Shown: piece after piece, positions 40,468 to 48,822 of the stretch
How positions within the stretch are numbered: position 1 is the first letter of the stretch
How the letters are laid out: the number at the start of each line of letters is the position of its first letter
Source: Massilia sp. METH4
Lineage (GTDB): Bacteria > Pseudomonadota > Gammaproteobacteria > Burkholderiales > Burkholderiaceae_D
Length of the DNA: 64,000 nt
Direction of reading: 5' to 3'
Assembly (NCBI RefSeq): GCF_037094685.1
Contig: NZ_CP146614.1
Location: 3,844,001-3,908,000 of the forward strand
The notes under the pieces: generated by a model
What the model was told of the DNA's origin: nothing
The model's input: the letters and a program-made list of their open reading frames with translations, nothing else
Databases searched by the model: none
Program-made: the position numbers and the translations under genes

Positions 40468-40572
40468 GCACTTTGCCGCGCCCGCGCGGCGCCGCCAGCG
40501 CTTCGCGCTGGCGTCCTCCCCCTGACTAGGCTCTACGCCTCCGCTCCGCTCCCGGCGCTTCCAACGCTCTTG

Positions 40573-40868
40573 CGCTCCCGCGCTCCCGCGCTCCCGCGCT
40601 CCCGCGCTCCCGCGCTCCCGCGCTCCCGCGCTCCCGCGCTCCCGCGCTCCCGCGCTCCCGCGCTCCCGCGCTCCCGCGCTCCCGCGCTCCCGCGCTCCCG
40701 CGCTCCCGCGCTCCCGCGCTCCCGCGCTCCCGCGCTCCCGCGCTCCCGCGCTCCCGCGCTCCCGCGCTCCCGCGCTCCCGCGCTCCCGCGCTCCCGCGCT
40801 CCCGCGCTCCCGCGCTCCCGCGCTCCCGCGCTCCCGCGCTCCCGCGCTCCCGCGCTCCCGCGCTCCCG
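40573..40868. repeat. octanucleotide tandem repeat (CGCTCCCG)37
   Basis: 37 uninterrupted perfect copies of the 8-base unit CGCTCCCG (296 bases), with degenerate copies on both sides. The period is not a multiple of three and the unit has no stop codon in any frame, so every frame is open (Ala-Pro-Ala-Leu-Pro-Arg-Ser-Arg and the like) without being coding. It lies between the two tRNA-Ser genes. Copy number is likely to vary between isolates and may be collapsed or expanded by assembly. Confidence 0.95.
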
Positions 40869-40956
40869 CGCTCCCCCCGCTCCGCTCCCATCGCTCCCAC
40901 ACGCATACGCATCCGGTCCTCCCGCCGCCATCCGCCCCCCGATTCACCTCAAAGAA

Positions 40957-40985
40957 TTGACGAGCAACACCCATTGCTATAGAAT
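40957..40985 (+). promoter_or_regulatory. sigma-70 promoter of tRNA-Ser copy 2
   Basis: TTGACG (40957-40962), 17-base spacer, TAGAAT (40980-40985): five of six matches in both boxes with ideal spacing. Predicted start near 40992, 36 bases before the tRNA. Confidence 0.75.
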
Positions 40986-41027
40986 CCGTGCCTCTTGAGT
41001 TGCAAGCAGTTCAGCGCAACGCGAGAA

Positions 41028-41165
<138 letters not shown>

Positions 41166-41170
41166 GGACG

Positions 41171-41999
41171 GAAGAGGGTGGGATTCGAAGACCAGGCCCT
41201 ACCGGGCCTGGGCTCTCCGAATCGCCACTTTGCTGGCGCTCCGCGCCAGCCTCGCGCGCCGAGGGCGCGCGACGTGTGCGTCATCGTTCGACGAGCTGGC
41301 CACGAGGACGGAAGAGGGCGGGATTCGAAGATCTGGCCCTGTCGGGCGCCCAGGCCTTTGGCCTGGGCTCTCCGAATCGCCACTTTGCTGGCGCTCCGCG
41401 CCAGCCTCGCGCGCCGAGGGCGCGCGACGTGTGCGTCATCTTTCGACGAGCTGGCCACGAGGACGGAAGAGGGTGGGATTCGAAGATCTGGCCCTGTCGG
41501 GCGCCCAGGCCTTTGGCCTGGGCTCTCCGAATCGCCACTTTGCTGGCGCTCCACGCCAGCCTCGCGCGCCGAGGGCGCGCGACGTATGCGTCATCTTTCG
41601 ACGAGCTGGCCACGAGGACGGAAGAGGGTGGGATTCGAAGATCTGGCCCTGTCGGGCGCCCAGGCCTTTGGCCTGGGCTCTCCGAATCGCCATTTTGCTG
41701 GCGCCTTGCGCCAGCCTCGCGCGCCGAGGGCGCGCGACGTATGCGTCATCTTTCGGCGAGCTGGCCACGAGGACGGAAGAGGGCGGGATTCGAAGATCTG
41801 GCCCTGTCGGGCGCCCAGGCCTTTGGCCTGGGCTCTCCGAATCGCCACTTTGCTGGCGCCTTGCGCCAGCCTCGCGCGCCGAGGGCGCGCGGCGTGTGCG
41901 TCATCTTTCGGCGAGCTGGCCACGAGGACGGAAGAGGGTGGGATTCGAAGACCCGCGCTTGCCAGCGCGGGGCTCTCCGAATCGCCACGGTGCGTCATT
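41171..41999. repeat. tandem array of about 5.5 units of a 155-bp tRNA-derived repeat
   Basis: Units start with GAAGAGGG at 41171, 41311, 41466, 41621, 41776 and 41931. The first is a 140-bp short form, the next four are 155 bp, and the last is broken by an internal deletion. Each unit begins with an antisense 16-mer of the tRNA-Ser T-arm/acceptor (GAGGGTGGGATTCGAA). It then holds a CCCAGGCC TTT GGCCTGGG hairpin, a CTGGCGC...GCGCCAG hairpin and a CGCGCGCC GAG GGCGCGCG hairpin. 155 is not divisible by three, so successive units change frame; the long open frames on both strands are by-products, not genes. Confidence 0.9.
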
Positions 42000-42210
42000 C
42001 AGACGTACGCGGCCCATTGCCGGCAGGCTGGCCATGCTCGTGCCTTTGAATGATGGGACTACTCGATGACATAACGGCGGTCGCGCCGCTGGCAGCGATG
42101 GCCGGTACGGGGCCTCTTTCTGCCGAGTGACTGGTTGGAGCGTTGATGGGCCACAGGAACCACATGGTGACGACGATAACCAGGATCAGCACCGGAACGA
42201 TCTTGTTCAT
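41995..42210 (-). CDS. small single-pass membrane protein, unknown
   Basis: 71 residues. CGGAGG stands 9 bases before ATG 42210. A membrane span (about 3-22, IVPVLILVIVVTMWFLWPI) is followed by a short polar tail. No family recognised. The 3' end runs into the last, broken repeat unit, which may have replaced its original tail. Confidence 0.6.
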   Translation of the reverse strand: MNKIVPVLILVIVVTMWFLWPINAPTSHSAERGPVPAIAASGATAVMSSSSPIIQRHEHGQPAGNGPRTSE

Positions 42211-42595
42211 GTAGTGGCCTCCGAGCAGTGGAAGAGACAGTCTACATGCAATGCTGTGTCAAGGCATGAAAGGCCGACGGCCCCGTTGCTGCAATCAGCA
42301 AGGGCAGCTTTCCGGACGAGCCGCCTGTGCCCCGGAATCCGTGTCGAAAGTCTTTACACCATCCTGTGCCTTCGCTCGAACGTCCGCAGTGAAAACACTC
42401 GCAGGAATGCGCTGGCATACGAATTGCTGAGATGCGGTTTTAACCAACAGTCATTCCAATGCATTGGCCCATTGAACACAATTTGTTCGCGTCGACGAGT
42501 CCCTTGGGTGCGCTCGTGGCAGGGCTTTTCCGCCCGCTCGGTTACGCCCGGTTCCTGCAAATGCCAATGCGCCGCGCCAGAATCCACTGACATCG
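42211..42595. other. intergenic stretch with no recognisable feature
   Basis: No convincing gene. Several short open frames exist on both strands but have irregular composition (many Arg, Cys, His), no Shine-Dalgarno and no recognisable domain. The bases, especially 42240-42520, are visibly less GC-rich than the neighbours, suggesting decayed or acquired DNA. Confidence 0.5.
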
Positions 42596-42892
42596 ATGCG
42601 ATATACCTATGAAATCACGGAACGTCCGGCAAGCTTCGGTGGAGGGTGGCGCTTGCGCTTGCAGGAGGACGGCCAGGAAGTAGGGGGCGGTGTCTTCCCG
42701 GCGCCGGCCGCCAGCGCAGCCGTTGTCGCGGCATGGTGGGCCAGCCTGGACGACGAACAGCGGGTTGCATGGCTCGACCTCAGCGGCGGAACGACACCGG
42801 CGGACGCGCATCTCGCCTTCACGCGCAAGCAGGCTTACCAGGAGGCTGAAGCTGCCGCGCTGGCGTGGTTGAGCATGCATGCCGCTCCCTGA
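42596..42892 (+). CDS. hypothetical small protein
   Basis: 98 residues, MRYTYEITERPASFGGGWRLRLQEDGQEVGGG onward in parts. Composition and codon use look like real protein of this genome (GC-rich third positions), with an amphipathic helix (about 65-95) near the end. No clear Shine-Dalgarno and no recognised domain. Convergent with tarD. Confidence 0.55.
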   Translation: MRYTYEITERPASFGGGWRLRLQEDGQEVGGGVFPAPAASAAVVAAWWASLDDEQRVAWLDLSGGTTPADAHLAFTRKQAYQEAEAAALAWLSMHAAP

Positions 42893-42946
42893 CGCGCTCG
42901 CTTCTACGCTCGCTTCTCAGCCAGTCGGGCGTCCATGTGGAATGCT

Positions 42947-44113
42947 TCAGCCGGCCAGCTCCCGCATCACGCTATACAGGTCGCTCTTGCCTTCGAAACC
43001 GATGCCCGGCAAGTCCGGCATGGTGATGTACCCATTCTCGACAATCACCCCGTCGGGGAACCCACCGAACGGCTGGAACAAGTCCGGGTAGGATTCGTTG
43101 CCGCCTAGGCCCAGGCCGGCGGCGATGTTCAGCGACATCTGGTGCCCGCCATGCGGAATGCAGCGCTTGGGCGACCAGCCGTGCTCGCGCAGCATGTCCA
43201 GCGTGCGCAGGTATTCCACCAGGCCATAGGACAGGGCGCAGTCGAACTGCAGCCAGTCGCGGTCGGCGCGCATGCCGCCGTAGCGGATCAGGTTGCGCGC
43301 ATCCTGCATCGAGAACAGGTTTTCGCCGGTGGCCATCGGGTTCCTGTAGTAATTGCGCAGCGTGGCCTGCAGTTCGAAGTCCAGCGGATCGCCGGCTTCC
43401 TCGTACCAGAACAGGTCGTACTGCGACAGGGCTTTCGCATAGCTCACCGCGGTGTCGAGGTCGAAGCGGCCGTTGGCGTCCACCGCCAGCTTCTGGCCGT
43501 CGCCCAGCACGGAAAGGATCGAATCGATGCGGCGCAGGTCTTCGTCCAGCGACGCGCCGCCGATCTTCTTCTTCACCACCGTGTAGCCGCGGTCGATGTA
43601 GCTGCGCATCTCGTCCTTCAGCTTTTCATGGTCCTGGCCGGGGTAGTAGTAGCCGCCTGCGGCGTAGACGAATATCTTGCGATCGGCCATGCCGTTGCCG
43701 TAGCGGTCGGCCAGCAGCTGGAACAGCGGCTTGCCTTCGATCTTGGCCACCGCGTCCCACACGGCCATGTCGATCGTGCCGATCGCCACCGAGCGCTCGC
43801 CGTGGCCGCCCGGCTTCTCGTTGGTGAACATGCAGTTCCAGATCTTGTGCGGATCGAGGTTGGTGCCGGCATCGTCGACTAGCGAGGCTGGATCGGCTTC
43901 GAGGATGCGCGGGATGAAGCGCTCGCGCATCAGCGTGCCCTGGCCATAGCGGCCGTTGGAGTTGAAGCCGTAGCCCACGACCGGTTTGCCGTCGCGGATC
44001 ACGTCCGTGATCACCGCCACGAGGCTCAGCGTCATCTTGCTGAAGTCGATGTAGGCATTGCGGATCGGCGAGCTGATCGGGAGGGTCTGTTCGCGGATTT
44101 CTACGATTCTCAT
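42947..44113 (-). CDS. tarD: D(-)-tartrate dehydratase (enolase superfamily)
   Basis: Dehydrates D-tartrate to oxaloacetate. 388 residues. The sequence closely follows the characterised Bradyrhizobium TarD as I recall it: SSPIRNAYIDFSKMT, NEKPGGHGERSVAIGTIDMA (in parts), YAAGGYYYPG, RDWLQFDCALSYGL, CIPHGGHQMSLNIAAGLGLG. Active-site residues of the family are all present: the KxK acid/base (KKK 181-183), metal ligands Asp212, Glu238, Glu264, and the catalytic His321. Divergent from a LysR-type gene that probably controls it. No transporter is adjacent. Confidence 0.92.
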   Translation of the reverse strand: MRIVEIREQTLPISSPIRNAYIDFSKMTLSLVAVITDVIRDGKPVVGYGFNSNGRYGQGTLMRERFIPRILEADPASLVDDAGTNLDPHKIWNCMFTNEKPGGHGERSVAIGTIDMAVWDAVAKIEGKPLFQLLADRYGNGMADRKIFVYAAGGYYYPGQDHEKLKDEMRSYIDRGYTVVKKKIGGASLDEDLRRIDSILSVLGDGQKLAVDANGRFDLDTAVSYAKALSQYDLFWYEEAGDPLDFELQATLRNYYRNPMATGENLFSMQDARNLIRYGGMRADRDWLQFDCALSYGLVEYLRTLDMLREHGWSPKRCIPHGGHQMSLNIAAGLGLGGNESYPDLFQPFGGFPDGVIVENGYITMPDLPGIGFEGKSDLYSVMRELAG

Positions 44114-44233
44114 GGGGTCTCCTGTATGGCGCGTGTGTTCGCGGCGGTATCGAAAGCCGTAGGTTAAGCGCAGCCAGCGGGCCTATAATTCTCCGGAAGT
44201 CAATTGATTAATGAATGCAGGTGAATAATCGCG

Positions 44234-45145
44234 GTGAAGAACGATGGCACTTCCGATATGCAGTTCTTCGTGCTGGTCGCGCGGCTGGGCAGCCTGGCGG
44301 CCGCGGCGCGCGCCATCGACTTGACGCCGCCCGCGGCCACCAAGCGCCTGGCAGCGCTGGAAGCCCGGCTGGGCGTGCGGCTGGTGAACCGTACTACGCG
44401 CAGCCTCAGTCTCACCAGCGAGGGAGAGACGTACCTGCGCCATGCCACGCGCATCCTGGCCGACGTGCGCGAGATGGAAGACGTGGTATCGCAGGGAAGG
44501 GCCACGCCGCGCGGGCTGCTGCGCGTGAATGCCACGCTGGGATTCGGCCGCACCGTGATCGCGCCGCTGGTTTCGCAATTCGCCCAGCGCTATCCGGACG
44601 TGGAAGTGCAGGTCGAGGTCACGGACCGCCCCGTCGACCTCGTGGAAAGCGGCTTCGACCTGGCGATCCGCTTCGGCGAGCTGCCGGACAAACGGCTCAA
44701 TGCGCGGCGCATCCTGTCGAACCGGCGCTTCCTGTGCGCCTCACCGGGCTACCTAGAGCGGCACGGCACGCCGGCCACGCTGGCCGACCTGGCCAGCCAC
44801 CGTTGCATCATCCACCGGCAGAACGACGATGCGTACGGGATCTGGCGCTTCATGCACCGCGACCACAGCGAAGCGGTGAAGGTGCACGGAGCGCTGTCGA
44901 GCAACGATGGCGACATCGTGCTGGGCTGGGCGCTGGACGGGCACGGCATCCTGATCCGGTCGGAATGGGATCTGGCCAAGTACCTCGACAGCGGGCGGCT
45001 GCGTGTCGTGCTGCCCGAGTTCAGGCTGCCCGCGGCCGACCTGTTCGTGTATTACCCCAGCCGGCGCAACCAGCCTGTTCGGGCCAGGGCATTCATCGAC
45101 TTCCTTGCCGACCACTTCAAGGGTGCAAGGCAACGGCACGGCTAG
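44234..45145 (+). CDS. LysR-family transcriptional regulator
   Basis: 303 residues with a GTG start at 44234; the next in-frame ATG (44258) would remove eight residues. The N-terminal winged helix-turn-helix (about 8-66, GSLAAAARAIDLTPPAATKRLAAL in parts) is followed by a ligand-binding domain (about 92-295). A perfect -10 (TATAAT, 44184-44189) and a TCAATTGA palindrome (44200-44207) lie in the shared intergenic region with divergent tarD, an arrangement typical for a LysR protein controlling its neighbour. The likely effector is tartrate or a related acid, but this is inference. Confidence 0.9.
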   Translation: MKNDGTSDMQFFVLVARLGSLAAAARAIDLTPPAATKRLAALEARLGVRLVNRTTRSLSLTSEGETYLRHATRILADVREMEDVVSQGRATPRGLLRVNATLGFGRTVIAPLVSQFAQRYPDVEVQVEVTDRPVDLVESGFDLAIRFGELPDKRLNARRILSNRRFLCASPGYLERHGTPATLADLASHRCIIHRQNDDAYGIWRFMHRDHSEAVKVHGALSSNDGDIVLGWALDGHGILIRSEWDLAKYLDSGRLRVVLPEFRLPAADLFVYYPSRRNQPVRARAFIDFLADHFKGARQRHG

Positions 45146-45237
45146 CGCGGGCGTTTCCTCTCCTCAAGCGTGCTCCGCATCTCTGGCAGGTCCCTATAGT
45201 AAGGCCCTTCGTGTGCAACCAACACAAGGAGCAAACC

Positions 45238-46077
45238 ATGTCACAGCCACCCCAACAGCAAACCCCACCCGGCTCCGAGGCCGCAATGCGGCCCGCCGCC
45301 GACCACGGCGAAACGAGCTACCGAGGCAACGGCAAGTTGCAGGACAAGGCCACCGTGATCACGGGCGCCGACAGCGGCATCGGCCGCGCGGTGGCGATCG
45401 CCTTCGCCCGCGAAGGAGCGGACGTGCTGATCTCCTACCTGAACGAAGACGATGACGCCCGCGAGACGGCGAAATGGGTCGAGGAAGCGGGCCGCAAGGC
45501 CGTGCTGGTGCGCGGCGACATCAGCGATCCGGCGCACTGCCGCGCCATCATCGCCAGGGCCGTGGAAGAATTCGGCCGCGTCGACGTGCTGGTCAACAAT
45601 GCCGCTTTCCAGATGACGCGCGATTCGCTGGACGAGATTCCGGACGAGGAGTGGGACTACACCTTCCAGACCAATATCACGGCCATGTTCCACCTGTGCA
45701 AAGCGGCCGTGCCGCACATGCGGCCCGGCTCCTCCATCATCAACACGGCATCGGTCAATTCGGATACGCCCAAGCCGAAGCTGCTCGCCTACTCGGCAAC
45801 GAAAGGGGCCATCGTCAACTTCAGCGGCGGCCTGGCGCAACTGCTGGCGGAGAAGGGCATTCGCGTGAACTCGGTGGCGCCTGGGCCGATCTGGACCCCG
45901 CTGATCCCCGCCACGATGCCGCCCGAGCAGGTGGAAAGCTTTGGCCAGCAGGTGCCGATGAAGCGGCCCGGCCAACCGGCCGAGCTGGCACCGACCTATG
46001 TGCTGCTGGCGTCAAATGACGGCAGCTATATTTCCGGCGCGCGCATCGCGGTGACGGGCGGGGTGCCGGTGATCTAG
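45238..46077 (+). CDS. short-chain dehydrogenase with N-terminal extension (YghA/YdaD type)
   Basis: 279 residues from ATG 45238, preceded by AAGGAG. An approximately 38-residue polar N-terminus leads into the Rossmann motif TGADSGIG, the VNNAAF segment, the catalytic Ser in INTASVNS and YSATK (Tyr-x-x-x-Lys). The extended N-terminus and PGPIWTPLIPATMP are typical of the general-stress SDR group that reduces aldehydes or oxidises sugars with NAD(P). Alone on its strand; the substrate is unknown. Confidence 0.92.
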   Translation: MSQPPQQQTPPGSEAAMRPAADHGETSYRGNGKLQDKATVITGADSGIGRAVAIAFAREGADVLISYLNEDDDARETAKWVEEAGRKAVLVRGDISDPAHCRAIIARAVEEFGRVDVLVNNAAFQMTRDSLDEIPDEEWDYTFQTNITAMFHLCKAAVPHMRPGSSIINTASVNSDTPKPKLLAYSATKGAIVNFSGGLAQLLAEKGIRVNSVAPGPIWTPLIPATMPPEQVESFGQQVPMKRPGQPAELAPTYVLLASNDGSYISGARIAVTGGVPVI

Positions 46078-46090
46078 CCCTGAAACCCCA

Positions 46091-46747
46091 CTATTGCTCC
46101 AGGTTGAAGCGGATGGCCGCTTCCATCGCCTGGTGCAGGGGAATCTTCTCGCCGGGTTTGTGATCCTTGATCGGCCAGACGGTTCGCGTGAAGCGGCGTT
46201 TCTGCTGCGATTCGCTGTCGATGTAGATGACCCACACCGACGTGCCCGCCGGGATCTCCGGATCGGTGTAGATGGCGCGCCTGTATTCGTTGTCGCCGGA
46301 TTCGGCGGCGAAGCGGGCAGGGTCGGCCAAGGTGTGGATCGCGTCGCCTTCGCGCTTGAAGGTGGCGTTCGCAATGATGGAACCTACCGCACCCCCGAAG
46401 CCTCCGGCGGCCGCATGGCGCTTGAACTCGTGGCGCCGGTTCGTATAGACCACGAAATGATGCAGCCGGACGGATGCCCCGTCGGCGCCATGCTTCTCCT
46501 GCCAGCGGTGTGCGAACAGCCTGGCTCCGCTGGGAACGGTAACGTCTTCGGCGATGCGCGCATAGCCGAAGCGCTCGCTCGTGGTAATGCGGCTGAACGT
46601 CTCTCCCGTGGCCTCGGTGCCGGGGCGAACGTCCTCGACCCGCGCTTTGTCGGACGCGGCAAGGTCATCGATGGGCAGCCTGGCCGGGCCGGAACCGCAC
46701 CCTGCCAGCGCAAGCGCCGCGATCAGGGGAAATAGGCGAGAAAACAA
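46091..46747 (-). CDS. putative lipoprotein, unknown
   Basis: 218 residues with a lipobox (LAGC, Cys17). The body is mixed alpha/beta with a Gly/Ala-rich hydrophobic stretch (about 112-130, AAAGGFGGAVGSIIANATF) that could insert in a membrane. No recognised domain. It converges with the SDR gene, stops 13 bases apart. Confidence 0.7.
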   Translation of the reverse strand: MFSRLFPLIAALALAGCGSGPARLPIDDLAASDKARVEDVRPGTEATGETFSRITTSERFGYARIAEDVTVPSGARLFAHRWQEKHGADGASVRLHHFVVYTNRRHEFKRHAAAGGFGGAVGSIIANATFKREGDAIHTLADPARFAAESGDNEYRRAIYTDPEIPAGTSVWVIYIDSESQQKRRFTRTVWPIKDHKPGEKIPLHQAMEAAIRFNLEQ

Positions 46748-46907
46748 GGGGTAGCTCCTGAAGTGATCAATCTGTTCGAAGCACGCGACTCCGCCGCCTG
46801 CAATGGCGACGGCCGATCAGGGAAGAGTCGCGCAGAATTGTCAGTTTATCAATTACATGCGTAATTGGCAACCTTTGCGGCGTGATGATCTCTACAGGAA
46901 GGCGCGG

Positions 46908-47462
46908 TCAGCAGCTATCCGAAACCACCGTGACCGAAGGAGGCGTGATGGCGTTGCCGGAGCCGCTGGCGCCGACGTACAGCGTGTAGCAAGCCAGCGC
47001 CGCCGGGGTGTTGGCGACGCCGCGCGGAATTGCCGCGAAGGAGTTGACGGGCAGTGCGGGCTGGGTGGCCGTCGCCGTGGCGGAGCCGTAGCGGATGACG
47101 TAGTCGGCGACAAGGCCGGCGGCAGCGGCCATGTTGCCGTTGCCGGCGGCGGACGGGTAGCCTGACACGAGCGTCACCACTATCTCCTCATTGGTGATGT
47201 TGACGGCCGACGGGTCGATAAGCGCCTGGCCGTGGACCATCGTCGCAGTGGCTTCGAGCGCGCCGCGGGCACCATTCAACGCCGCGATGCGCGCGTCCTT
47301 CTGGAAGCCGGCAAAGCGCGGCAGCGCGACGGCCGCAAGGAGGCCCAGGACGACGATGACCGCGATAAGCTCGATCAGCGTGAAACCCTCCTGCTTGCCC
47401 GCGCGAGCGGGGCCGGAAGCCGGAAGCGGATGCCTGCCTGTGCAGGTGGTCGAGATGATCAT
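46908..47462 (-). CDS. type IV pilin-like (MSHA-type) prepilin
   Basis: 184 residues. A long leader (about 26 residues) ends in the prepilin peptidase site G|FTLIE, with Glu at +5, followed by the hydrophobic N-terminal helix (LIAVIVVLGLLAAVALPRFAGF in parts). The C-terminal half has two Cys (one near residue 160, one at the last residue) that may form the D-loop disulfide. Exported into a pilus or pseudopilus. No assembly genes are next to it, so it is an orphan pilin or a minor component. The start codon is uncertain by some residues. Confidence 0.85.
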   Translation of the reverse strand: MIISTTCTGRHPLPASGPARAGKQEGFTLIELIAVIVVLGLLAAVALPRFAGFQKDARIAALNGARGALEATATMVHGQALIDPSAVNITNEEIVVTLVSGYPSAAGNGNMAAAAGLVADYVIRYGSATATATQPALPVNSFAAIPRGVANTPAALACYTLYVGASGSGNAITPPSVTVVSDSC

Positions 47463-47669
47463 GAATGGCAGGTGAACGAGACAGGAAGGCCGAGTCTGTC
47501 ACTGTAGTGAATTTGCCTGCAACCAACAATCGCTTCCGCGTCAAAGCAGTGGATGTGATGCATTGCTGCAACAACGGGTTTTCCGGCGATGGCGGCCGTG
47601 CCGCTGGCGGCAAAGGTAAGAGGCATCGCGCGCGGGAAGCCAGTCGTTGCAGGCCTCGGTGCCCACCGG

Positions 47670-48530
47670 TCAGCCGCGGCGGCGCGCGGCAGCGCCCAGC
47701 AGGCCCAGGCCTGCCAGCAGCATTGCCCAGTTGGTCGGTTCCGGTACGGGTGCGGTCGGGGTCAGCACGTAATCGAAGCCGATCGCACGTTGTTCCCAGG
47801 GGGCCAGCGTGCCGAAGGCGTAGCCGAGCGCGATCGTGAAATCGCCATTGCCCCGGGCCTCGGTATCGCCCGACAGCACGTAGGGATTCGTTTCGAAATT
47901 GCTCACGCTGGCGGTCGCATCCCGGTTGCCCGTATTGCGTAGCGTAACGGCAAGGTCGGTGCCCGAGGAACGCACGGACGCGCCCTTGCCCTGGCCGAGG
48001 ATCGTGTTCACGCTGTCATGGCTGTAGCCGTAGCGGTAGTCCGGATCGGCGTCGAGGCCCACGGCGTAGCTGACATCATCCAGTACCTGGCCACTGATAT
48101 TGGTGAGCAGCACGCTCGTGTGGATCACGCTCGACGACAGGTCAAAGCTGATGAGCTGGCGGATCGCCAGGCCCTGGTAAGAGCCGCTGGAGGCGATCTC
48201 GACCGTGCCCGTTCCCGCGGCGAGGATGCCGGTCGTGCTGCCGAAAGCGTTGTAACGCGATCCGGCGCCAGCGGTATCGTAGTTGCCGTTCACGCCGATC
48301 GTATTGAAAGCAAACGGGTTGCCCGGCATGAGCATGTCGAAGCTGGCGCTGAAGTTGCCCGAACCGGTCGGGTCGAACTGGATGCCCGTGCGCGTGCCGA
48401 AGTCGATCAGCGAACCGCTGTCGTTGACGCCGAACTTGACGTAGGAACCGGCGACGGTGACATCGGCGAGGGCCGCTTGGGCGCCGCCCAGCAGGCAGGT
48501 GCCGAGCGCGGCGCGCAGGAACTTGTGCAT
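47670..48530 (-). CDS. PEP-CTERM protein 3
   Basis: 286 residues from ATG 48530. Signal peptide (about 1-23, ending ALA), a beta-rich body, and a C-terminal PEP-CTERM signal (VPEPTNWAMLLAGLGLLGAAARRR in parts). Not a HAF-repeat protein and not closely related to the other two PEP-CTERM proteins here. Exported and probably exosortase-processed. The 292 bases upstream hold its promoter region, with a 16-base palindrome at 48627. Confidence 0.87.
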   Translation of the reverse strand: MHKFLRAALGTCLLGGAQAALADVTVAGSYVKFGVNDSGSLIDFGTRTGIQFDPTGSGNFSASFDMLMPGNPFAFNTIGVNGNYDTAGAGSRYNAFGSTTGILAAGTGTVEIASSGSYQGLAIRQLISFDLSSSVIHTSVLLTNISGQVLDDVSYAVGLDADPDYRYGYSHDSVNTILGQGKGASVRSSGTDLAVTLRNTGNRDATASVSNFETNPYVLSGDTEARGNGDFTIALGYAFGTLAPWEQRAIGFDYVLTPTAPVPEPTNWAMLLAGLGLLGAAARRRG

Positions 48531-48626
48531 GGTTGAACCCTGAAGAAGGTAAATAATGATTTCCCGGCTTCGAACACGCGACGGTTCGGGCCCGCGTACT
48601 ACCTCGACATGGTTACATAAGAGAAC

Positions 48627-48642
48627 ACAAATTGCAATTTGT
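48627..48642. promoter_or_regulatory. 16-base palindrome upstream of PEP-CTERM protein 3
   Basis: ACAAATTGCAATTTGT is a perfect palindrome about 100 bases before the start. The minus-strand core CAAATTGCA resembles CAAAATTGCA in the boxes of the two other PEP-CTERM genes. A second inverted pair GCAAC...GTTGC lies at about 48656-48669. Candidate operator; binding protein unknown. Confidence 0.4.
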
Positions 48643-48822
48643 AAATTATGAAAATGCAACTTACGTTGCACGGTCGCGCAAAAGGCGACAGTTCGAGGGA
48701 GAGACCGGCGACGGCGGAGGGGGGGGAATGCCGGACATGCGGGCGCGGCACTGCGTGCGGACGGACCGGCGACGCCACCCCGCCGGCCGTCCAGGCCACC
48801 GACGGCTGCCCGCGGCGGTCGC

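Noticed and set aside
40387-40998. 203-residue plus-strand open frame of Ala-Pro-Ala-Leu-Pro-Arg-Ser-Arg repeats, and minus-strand counterparts
   Set aside because: Pure by-product of the octamer repeat, which has no stop in any frame; no start signal.
41171-41999. CRISPR array
   Set aside because: Units are contiguous, long and near-identical with no variable spacers, and no cas genes are nearby.
42127-42612. 161-residue plus-strand open frame
   Set aside because: Odd composition (many Cys, Arg, Ser), no ribosome site, and it overlaps the start of the small membrane protein on the other strand.
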